Positions 6,864-12,332 of a stretch of 12,332 nt of DNA are shown here, in pieces. Source of the stretch: Deltaproteobacteria bacterium (lineage in GTDB: Bacteria > Desulfobacterota > DSM-4660 > Desulfatiglandales > HGW-15); contig JAFGIC010000466.1 in the NCBI GenBank assembly GCA_016929815.1, forward strand, positions 1-12,332. Reading direction: 5' to 3'. Position 1 is the first letter of the stretch. Every line of letters begins with the position of its first letter. The notes beneath the pieces were generated by a model, which was given only the letters and a program-made list of their open reading frames with translations, was not told the DNA's origin and ran no database searches. The translations under genes were made by a program, and so were the position numbers.

Positions 6864-9056
6864 TCAGACCTGAACCGCTGTAAAGAAGGCGTTTCTTACA
6901 GCCTTCTGTATATTTCCACAGTTGCCGGTGCAGTCGCCTACGAGATAAAACTGAGTTACAATGCCGGAATACTTCATGGCCTCATCCTGTTTCCACTTCC
7001 GCCCGCCGAATGCCACCACGCTGTCGGCCGCAGCGGTCTGCTCCTTTCCGGAGGCGTCCTTATAGGTGACCTTTCCTTCCTCGATATTAGTCGTTGTGGC
7101 CCCAGTCTTGTAGCTGAAGGTTTTAAGCGCCGAATAAACCTCCTGTATAATCTCACCCTGGTGGGGGCCGCCGCGGTCCATCAGCTGGTTGTCGCTTGTC
7201 AGAAGCGTTACATTGTGCCCGGCCTTTGCCAGATACATCCCTGTATCAACGCCGAGCTCTCCGCCCCCTATGACTACCACATTCTTGCCGAGCTCCTTTT
7301 CTCTGCCGTAGATATCCATGAGGTTGTATACATTCTTTCCGTCCACGCCAGCAACCTTGGGCTTTATTATATCCGCGCCCAGCGCAGCTATGATGGAGTC
7401 ATAACCTTTTCCCTTGATCATCTCAGGTGTTGCTGTCGTGTTCAGCAGGACCTCGACCCCGTTCTTTTTCACCTGGCGCACAAGGTAGTCCTTGAAATCC
7501 TTGAAGGCCCATTTGTAGGACGAGAAGTCCGCATGCCTGAGCTGGCCGCCCAGATAGGAATTCTTTTCATAGAGTGTCACCTTATGGCCTCTCTCTGCAG
7601 CCGTGATGGCCGCTTTCATGCCGGCCGGGCCTCCGCCGATGACCGCGACCTTCTTTATTTTTGTGGGGGCTTCAATCTTATCTACAGCCTGGGAGATGCC
7701 CACCTTCGGGTTTACTGTACACACCGTAAACCATGACCCGCTGAATGAAACGCCATGGCACTTGTTGCAAAGCACGCAGGGCGTCACATCCTCTCCCCTT
7801 CCCTCGTAGGCCTTTTTGGCGTATTCCGTATCGGCGATGAATGCCCTGCCCATGGCGATCATATCGGTCTTGCCGGTAGCGATATACTCTTCATTCTTAT
7901 CCAGGTCCTGATATCCACCGTTGGGCGCCACTATGATCTTCACGCCTGCCTTCTTTATGGCCTCGACATATTTGAGTGTCCCGGGATTATTCTTCTCCGA
8001 ATTGTAGCTCAGACAATGGGACTTCGAGGTGGCTTCCTGAACCGTAACTATATCGATCTGGCCCTCCAGCTTTCTAGCCGCTTCAACGGCCTCCTCCACA
8101 GTGCCTGTGGCGCTGATCCTGCTCCATAGGATAACATCCGGCCATGCCTTTTTAAGGGCCTTGATCGCCTCGGTGGTGGATTTTCCTGTGCCGCCCCTTG
8201 TGATCGCCACGCTGAAACCGTGGTTCCTGTAAAAATTTGCAGATGTCAGCATGGTATCGATGTTCTTCTGCAGCTCCTCCTCAGTCATCTCCGTCTCAGC
8301 GGGCATGCCGCCGCTCCTTCCGGCTGTGGCGCCGGAGGGCATGCCTCCCTGCGAGCCTCCGGGCATCTGCCCCTGTCCCATGCCGGGCACCCCTCCTTCC
8401 TGACCGCCCGAGGGCATCTGGCCCTGGCCCATCTCAGGCATCTGGCCGCCCTGGCCTCCTGCCGGCATTCCACCCTGTGCGCCTTGGCCGCCCTGTGCGC
8501 CGCCCATCATCTGCTGCATCATCTGCATTCCTCCACCTGATGTTGATCCGAACTGGAGGCTAAAGGCAGCCCTGGTGCCGACCATATTCAAACTCTCTAC
8601 CCATAGGTCGAGATAATTCTGGACCCCGGCATCATTCAAATCATATATCACCATGTGAGCGCTGTCTCCTCGCTGTTCAGCCCTCACCCTGTTCTCTATT
8701 ATGCGCATGGTTACGATAGCGACGCCGTTTCTGGCCAGATCAATATAAAAATCCCTCACCGGTACGGCCGGGAAATTTTCCGGCCCCTGCATGAAATGCG
8801 GGGTGGCGGCGGTAAACAACAGCCTGCTCTTAAGGACATTGTTCCCGACCTTGATAGGCGAAAAAAGGTGGGCATACCTGCTGCTTGCCCCGGCAACAGC
8901 CGCGGCTGCCGCCTTCTCCGCCGCCATCGCGCTGCCCGTGTTAAATACCGGATTGGCAACCCCGGCGAGCCTGCTGTAAGCCAGGGCTGATGTTGATGTT
9001 GCACCTGCGGCAATCAGGAACTGCCGCCTTCCCATAAGCCTTTGAACTATACTCAT
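6864..9056 (-). CDS. Tat-exported OYE/2,4-dienoyl-CoA-reductase-like iron-sulfur flavoprotein with Met-rich insert
   Basis: This is a 730-aa fused flavoenzyme of the NADH:flavin oxidoreductase type. ATG at 9056 has AAGGAGGAGG at 9059-9068. The N-terminus is a twin-arginine signal (MGRRQFL at 8-14, hydrophobic stretch, likely cleavage after SAMA near 45), so a periplasmic location is expected. An OYE-like barrel follows (about 62-425), with the opening LFSPIKVGNNVLKSR and a phosphate-site-like DMIAMGRAFIAD (398-409). Cysteines 427, 430, 433 and 446 suit a 4Fe-4S cluster. Then come FAD-type AVIGGGPAG (471-479) and NAD-type VVIGGGELG (594-602) Rossmann motifs. Oddities are the loss of the usual HxxH/HGYL catalytic loop and the tyrosine/YGG region (the sequence reads ITRGGTGKST at 285-294), and a low-complexity insert at about 174-256. 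The family normally reduces C=C bonds, but the substrate here is unknown. It appears monocistronic. Confidence 0.88.
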   Translation of the reverse strand: MSIVQRLMGRRQFLIAAGATSTSALAYSRLAGVANPVFNTGSAMAAEKAAAAAVAGASSRYAHLFSPIKVGNNVLKSRLLFTAATPHFMQGPENFPAVPVRDFYIDLARNGVAIVTMRIIENRVRAEQRGDSAHMVIYDLNDAGVQNYLDLWVESLNMVGTRAAFSLQFGSTSGGGMQMMQQMMGGAQGGQGAQGGMPAGGQGGQMPEMGQGQMPSGGQEGGVPGMGQGQMPGGSQGGMPSGATAGRSGGMPAETEMTEEELQKNIDTMLTSANFYRNHGFSVAITRGGTGKSTTEAIKALKKAWPDVILWSRISATGTVEEAVEAARKLEGQIDIVTVQEATSKSHCLSYNSEKNNPGTLKYVEAIKKAGVKIIVAPNGGYQDLDKNEEYIATGKTDMIAMGRAFIADTEYAKKAYEGRGEDVTPCVLCNKCHGVSFSGSWFTVCTVNPKVGISQAVDKIEAPTKIKKVAVIGGGPAGMKAAITAAERGHKVTLYEKNSYLGGQLRHADFSSYKWAFKDFKDYLVRQVKKNGVEVLLNTTATPEMIKGKGYDSIIAALGADIIKPKVAGVDGKNVYNLMDIYGREKELGKNVVVIGGGELGVDTGMYLAKAGHNVTLLTSDNQLMDRGGPHQGEIIQEVYSALKTFSYKTGATTTNIEEGKVTYKDASGKEQTAAADSVVAFGGRKWKQDEAMKYSGIVTQFYLVGDCTGNCGNIQKAVRNAFFTAVQV
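8289..8537 (-). repeat. Degenerate Gly/Gln/Met/Pro-rich repeat inside the OYE-like gene
   Basis: This encodes residues about 174-256. It starts with a Met cluster (MQMMQQMM at 177-184) and continues with loose repeats of the types GGQGGQMP, GMGQGQMP and GGSQGGMP. EMGQGQMPSGGQ and GMGQGQMPGGSQ are near-copies about 17 residues apart. I count 14 Met in about 85 residues. The DNA is biased to the same few codons, as expected from slippage-driven growth. It sits right after the LQFG segment, where the barrel normally has its QLxHxGR and PSA loop. Confidence 0.8.
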
Positions 9057-9138
9057 GACCTCCTCCTTTTATTATGTGTTAATGATTAATAATGAAGATT
9101 AAACCCGGTGATGTACGCTTAGGAGCTTGCATAGAACA

Positions 9139-9176
9139 AAAACCCCCGCCTCTTCAAATGAGAAAGCGGGGGTTTT
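9139..9176 (-). terminator. Rho-independent terminator ending the 12181-9279 operon
   Basis: AAAACCCCCGC (9139-9149) pairs with GCGGGGGTTTT (9166-9176), an 11-bp stem around a 16-nt loop. The loop contains a short CTC/GAG that may extend the stem. A/T runs on both sides make it suited to either strand; all the genes near it are on the minus strand. It is about 100 nt after the stop at 9279 and 83 nt before the ATG at 9056, so it separates the two transcription units. I see no clear promoter in the 70 bases between it and the next ribosome site. Confidence 0.9.
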
Positions 9177-9278
9177 ATCAACATGGTTCCATCGCGAACC
9201 TCTAGGGTAAAGGTTGGCTGTCTTTATTTCATAATTAAAGCCTGCTTATACCCCCTAAATTACAGGGAGTCAAGAAAA

Positions 9279-10028
9279 TCAAGACCCGGGGGGCGGCGAG
9301 GGCGCCCCGATCTTTTTCCTCACGTCCTCGGGGAGCTGCACATCGAGGACAGCGGTCTCCAGATGCGCCCACTCCAGGGATGGGTCGTCATATCCATACA
9401 ATCCTGCGATCAGCATTATCATTACCGGCGCGGCCCTGTCCTCGTCAAATTCCGCCTTTTCCAGGCTTTTCGCGCTGTCTATAATCATCTGCTTGGCCCT
9501 GAGATCGTGTTCCGACAGTCTCCTGTATTGTATCTGGCGCCAGAAGTTAAATAAGTTTATGCCTATAATCCTTAACCTTGTATGGATCGCTGCGCCCTGG
9601 GCGCATACTGCCCTGACGCAATTCATATGGATCTCTGTAATCTCTCTGATGGATGTGGTAAATTCATATAAATCAAACCCGAGTTCAAGCCCGGACTGGA
9701 CAACAACTTCATGGTTGCCGATTTTAAGGGCCAGGTCATAGGCATGTTTCCATAATTTATATTCCTGCTGTTTTTCAAGCACTTCCCTGGCACACCTGCC
9801 TTTCCTTAAATTGATCTCCGAGATTAACCAGTCCTGGTCCTTGCCTCCTGCATCCCGGACCTTTTTTTCTATTTCATTAAGCTGCTGGAGCAACTTCTTT
9901 TTGTCCGCTTCACCGGATGTCTCGAGGGAGTTGTCAACCTGAGATAAGATTCCTTCAACCTGCGCCTTCAAGCCCTTTCCTGCACCAGCGGTCTTTGTCT
10001 TTTTTTTTGTCTGTTGTTTATTCTTCAT
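9279..10028 (-). CDS. Helical protein of unknown function
   Basis: I do not recognise the family of this 249-aa protein. ATG at 10028 is preceded by GAGAGAGGGG a few bases upstream and lies 16 nt after the stop of the flavoprotein gene, so it is probably translated from the same message. No signal peptide or membrane segment is seen, so it is likely cytoplasmic. The N-terminus is Lys-rich (about 1-20), then a charged helix or short coiled coil (about 40-60). The body (about 65-205) reads as amphipathic helices resembling a helical-repeat (TPR-like) fold. The C-terminus is Pro-rich (GAPSPPPGS). Its place between genes for two Tat-exported redox enzymes makes a role as their partner or folding/export chaperone possible. 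It shows no motif that proves this. Confidence 0.8.
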   Translation of the reverse strand: MKNKQQTKKKTKTAGAGKGLKAQVEGILSQVDNSLETSGEADKKKLLQQLNEIEKKVRDAGGKDQDWLISEINLRKGRCAREVLEKQQEYKLWKHAYDLALKIGNHEVVVQSGLELGFDLYEFTTSIREITEIHMNCVRAVCAQGAAIHTRLRIIGINLFNFWRQIQYRRLSEHDLRAKQMIIDSAKSLEKAEFDEDRAAPVMIMLIAGLYGYDDPSLEWAHLETAVLDVQLPEDVRKKIGAPSPPPGS

Positions 10029-10044
10029 GACCCCTCTCTCACAA

Positions 10045-11706
10045 TTAATGATATGATTTATTATCTTCTGATGGCGGGCCTCCCTCCGGAGGCGCGCCGC
10101 CTTCTATTGTCCCCACATTTACATAGTTTCCCGCCATGACCTCCTTTGCCGTGTATTTGGGAAATTCATACACCTTTACGGGTCTGTTGCCTTGTACATA
10201 TGATGCTGCATTCTCTCCCGCGCACATCCCCGATGCTACGGTCCATTCGATGGAATGCGATTCCTCGCTGCTTATGAGGATGTCTGCATGCAGCCCCCCG
10301 ATATCGGCGCCGCAGGCCATAAGCGCGGGGATCGGCCAGTCAAACTGGCTGACGACAGATGTCATGGGATTTATTTTAACAGGGCCGTGCGTTGTCCTCA
10401 ATGACAGGCCGCTCCTGAATACATAGAAGGGGGGCCTGGTCAGGGGGACGAGAAACGCCGGATCTTTATAGTATAGTTCATCATAGCCCTTTTCACAATA
10501 TTTGTTGTAGGTGTCGATGCCTGCCTGAAGGATATGCTTCTTGCCCCTGATCCATGCGGCAACGGCCCCTACCGAATCCGTTACCAGGGCCTGGTCTGCC
10601 TCTATCAATGCGGCAACTTCCTTGTCAAGTCTTTCAACAGAAACGACGCCCGGATCTTCTCCGGCCATATGTTCAACGATCCCTGCATCCACAACAATGA
10701 AGCAGTCCCTGTTGGGCTGCCTGTATATGGCATTGGCGGCATGCCTCTGAGACTCGTTCGTGAACCTGACACCCACGTTGTTGACCCAGATCGCCGGTGT
10801 CCTTGTATTATCAGTGAGGATTGATGTTACAGGGAAGTCCTTCAGGTCACCCTTGAAGAATGGGAGCTTGTTCGGGCCCCACACAAAGGATATGGTACTG
10901 TCATTGCCTGCACCTGCCTCAAGGGCCATCTTTATGCCGTCGCCTTTATAGGCATGACCCTCAATGTTGATCTCCTTGTAAAAGCTTTCATCATAGACAG
11001 GAAAGTATCTTTCCATGAGCTCAGGGTCTCCCAGAAATCCGCCTGTTGCAAGGACAGTAGCAGTCGCCTCCACCTTTATAAGGTTGACGTCCTGTACCGC
11101 CGCCACGGCGCAGACAGCGTTGTTGGTGTCCTTGATGAGCTTCCTGGCCCGTGTATTACAGATGATTTGAATTCCAAGTTTATCGCACTGTGCCTTCAGG
11201 ATCTTTACCAGCGCTCCTTCCCGGTCGAGGTCTGAAAGGTCTGAGGAGAATCCCCTCAGCCAGTCGCCGATCTTTTCGGATTTGTCAATCATTGTGCCGA
11301 TTATTCGCGGGTCGCCGCGCCAGTGTGTGTTTTCTATTGCGGCCTTAAATGCCTCCTCGGCGGATCTTTTGTTTTCCTTTTTCAGGGGAAATGGGGCGAA
11401 CACGGAATTGCCACCGATCTGTGCGCGTTTTTCAAGGATCAGGACATTTTCAACGCCCTGCTGCCTTGCACTGATTGCGGCGGACATGCCGCCGGCGCCG
11501 CTCCCCAGCACGACCACGTCGGTCTTTAATACCTTTGAATATGACACGCCAGAATCAATTGCCGGCCCTTCAGCGCCGGCCTTTTCCGCGACCCCTGCAG
11601 CGCCCGAGGGTGCGCCGGTTATTTTTGATACAAGACCGAGAGCGGAGGCTGCCAATGCGCCTCCCAGGAACTGCCGTCTTCCCATGAGCGATCGAATAAG
11701 TTTCAA
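10045..11706 (-). CDS. Tat-exported FAD_binding_2 flavoprotein (fumarate-reductase/ketosteroid-dehydrogenase type)
   Basis: I read this as 553 aa from TTG at 11706. That start has AAGGAG at 11713-11718 with a 6-nt gap and gives MKLIRSLMGRRQFLGG, a compact Tat signal like that of the 6864-9056 protein. An upstream TTG at 11745 would overlap the acetyltransferase gene and has no better site. After the signal, VVVLGSGAGGMSAA (64-77) and LEK (91-93) bind FAD, ATGGF (220-224) and GDGIKMALEAGA (255-266) are family motifs, and RFTNESQR (314-321) and THG (439-441) match the substrate-site Arg and His regions of fumarate reductases. At the place of the later Arg (usually GRLAGEEAA) the sequence reads GMCAGENAA (493-501), so fumarate itself is doubtful. 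There is no haem motif or membrane anchor, so the electron donor is encoded elsewhere. The tail is Pro/Gly-rich (535-549). Confidence 0.87.
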   Translation of the reverse strand: MKLIRSLMGRRQFLGGALAASALGLVSKITGAPSGAAGVAEKAGAEGPAIDSGVSYSKVLKTDVVVLGSGAGGMSAAISARQQGVENVLILEKRAQIGGNSVFAPFPLKKENKRSAEEAFKAAIENTHWRGDPRIIGTMIDKSEKIGDWLRGFSSDLSDLDREGALVKILKAQCDKLGIQIICNTRARKLIKDTNNAVCAVAAVQDVNLIKVEATATVLATGGFLGDPELMERYFPVYDESFYKEINIEGHAYKGDGIKMALEAGAGNDSTISFVWGPNKLPFFKGDLKDFPVTSILTDNTRTPAIWVNNVGVRFTNESQRHAANAIYRQPNRDCFIVVDAGIVEHMAGEDPGVVSVERLDKEVAALIEADQALVTDSVGAVAAWIRGKKHILQAGIDTYNKYCEKGYDELYYKDPAFLVPLTRPPFYVFRSGLSLRTTHGPVKINPMTSVVSQFDWPIPALMACGADIGGLHADILISSEESHSIEWTVASGMCAGENAASYVQGNRPVKVYEFPKYTAKEVMAGNYVNVGTIEGGAPPEGGPPSEDNKSYH

Positions 11707-11712
11707 GGAGTG

Positions 11713-11718
11713 CTCCTT
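11713..11718 (-). promoter_or_regulatory. Ribosome binding site that decides the TTG start at 11706
   Basis: AAGGAG on the minus strand lies 6 nt before TTG (11706-11704). It falls inside the longer open frame that begins at 11745, and its spacing is ideal for the downstream TTG. It lies just past the acetyltransferase stop at 11729, so with this start the two genes do not overlap. Confidence 0.7.
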
Positions 11719-11728
11719 TCTTATGGGA

Positions 11729-12181
11729 TCAAATGCTTCGGACAAGGTTAATGACCCTGGATGGGCTGAACTGGTGTGCGCTGAAGAAATGTATCAGCCT
11801 GTAATCATTCCAGTCCACCAGGGTATTTATTTTATCCACGCCGAGTTTTTTCAGATGACTGATAAATTCATTTATCAGTTGCTCGCCGACGCCCATGTTC
11901 TGGTAATCTGGGTCAACGCCGATTGTGTCCAGGGTAGCCTTTTCCTGGGAAATGCCGTATTGTCCCATGTAGAGTTCACCCATTATAAACCCAACCAGCG
12001 TACCGTCATTCTTCTCAGCCACAAGAGAAATGGGAAGATTGTCTTTAGACTGGACGAGTCTCTCAAACTTGATCTGATAGTATTCAAGGCGAGGGGCCTT
12101 TCGAACTTTTTCATCGATCCCGACCACGGAATCAAAATCGTCAGGACCCATAAGTCTGATCTTGATATTGGTTTTGTTCAT
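11729..12181 (-). CDS. GNAT-family N-acetyltransferase
   Basis: This 150-aa protein has the usual length for a single-domain acetyl-CoA-dependent N-acetyltransferase. Motif A is clear: LDTIGVDPDYQNMGVGEQLI (84-103), with QNMGVG (94-99) as the acetyl-CoA pyrophosphate loop. The later strand and helix read LVDWNDYRLIHFFSAHQF (121-138), as in the family's motif B. ATG at 12181 has AAGGTG about 4 nt upstream, a modest ribosome site. The gene ends 22 nt before the TTG of the flavoprotein and is probably the first gene of that operon. The acetylated substrate, small molecule or protein, cannot be told. Cytoplasmic. Confidence 0.9.
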   Translation of the reverse strand: MNKTNIKIRLMGPDDFDSVVGIDEKVRKAPRLEYYQIKFERLVQSKDNLPISLVAEKNDGTLVGFIMGELYMGQYGISQEKATLDTIGVDPDYQNMGVGEQLINEFISHLKKLGVDKINTLVDWNDYRLIHFFSAHQFSPSRVINLVRSI

Positions 12182-12332
12182 GGCGCACCTTTATCTTTGA
12201 GGGTTAACTTTAAAACCCATTGAAAAATGGGGGCATTCATAAGAAGACCGGTTCGGTTTTTGCCTGGCCAGCCGTTTAAGAATGGAACATTATTTTTGAA
12301 ATACTGTTTGATATTGTGGCCTATTGTTGCCA
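12182..12332. other. Region upstream of the acetyltransferase gene
   Basis: No gene is visible in these bases. A small stem CCCATT (12216-12221)/AATGGG (12226-12231) followed on the minus strand by TTTTAAAG could be a weak terminator of a gene beyond the window or part of the operon's leader. No convincing promoter pair is seen, so the promoter may lie beyond the right edge. Confidence 0.35.

Noticed and set aside
8220..8563. Plus-strand frames rich in His, Ala, Arg and Pro
   Set aside because: They are the antisense reading of the low-complexity Gly/Gln/Met insert and have no independent support.
11282..12223. A long (313-codon) plus-strand open frame
   Set aside because: It is antisense to the acetyltransferase and flavoprotein genes, both of which have clear family motifs; the frame is a shadow.

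Overview
The window looks like a chromosomal segment of a Gram-negative, probably anaerobic bacterium. The evidence is two TonB-dependent outer-membrane receptors, two Tat-exported redox flavoproteins, an inner-membrane spermidine-synthase-like protein, moderate base composition and REP-like palindromes. Desulfobacterota or a neighbouring lineage is my best guess, from gene style only. All recognised genes lie on the minus strand, so transcription runs from high to low coordinates. I see no rRNA, tRNA, CRISPR array, transposase or phage gene.

Right part (12332 to 9139): a GNAT acetyltransferase (11729-12181), a Tat-exported FAD_binding_2 flavoprotein of the fumarate-reductase/ketosteroid-dehydrogenase type (10045-11706, best read from a TTG start) and an unrecognised helical protein (9279-10028). 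They form a tight apparent operon ending in a strong terminator at 9139-9176. Below it is a single gene for a second Tat-exported flavoprotein (6864-9056). This one is a fused old-yellow-enzyme/Fe-S/dinucleotide-binding protein. It lacks the usual catalytic loop of its barrel and carries a Met/Gly/Gln/Pro-rich insert. It ends at a terminator at 6776-6817.

Middle (6863 to 3831): a 750-base gap holds a nested pair of palindromic repeats, a good sigma70-like promoter (6342-6370) and a leader of about 220 nt with three stem-loops. The last stem-loop resembles an intrinsic terminator placed before the start codon, so it may be an attenuator. The leader serves a complete TonB-dependent receptor (3893-6112), which has its own terminator at 3831-3870.

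Left part (3830 to 1): a stand-alone multi-TM protein with a C-terminal spermidine-synthase-like domain (1097-3733), a 320-base AT-rich gap, and the N-terminal 258 codons of a second TonB receptor (1-775, cut by the window edge). Its mature part matches the first receptor at about 86% with no gaps, so the two receptors are a recent duplication flanking the membrane protein.

Taken together, the layout suggests uptake of an unidentified ligand across the outer membrane plus periplasmic reductive flavoenzymes. The substrate and electron donor cannot be read from the sequence. The most interesting items are the atypical Tat-exported OYE-like enzyme, the possible attenuator leader, the shared Tat-signal block with an intervening helical protein, and the nested REP elements.
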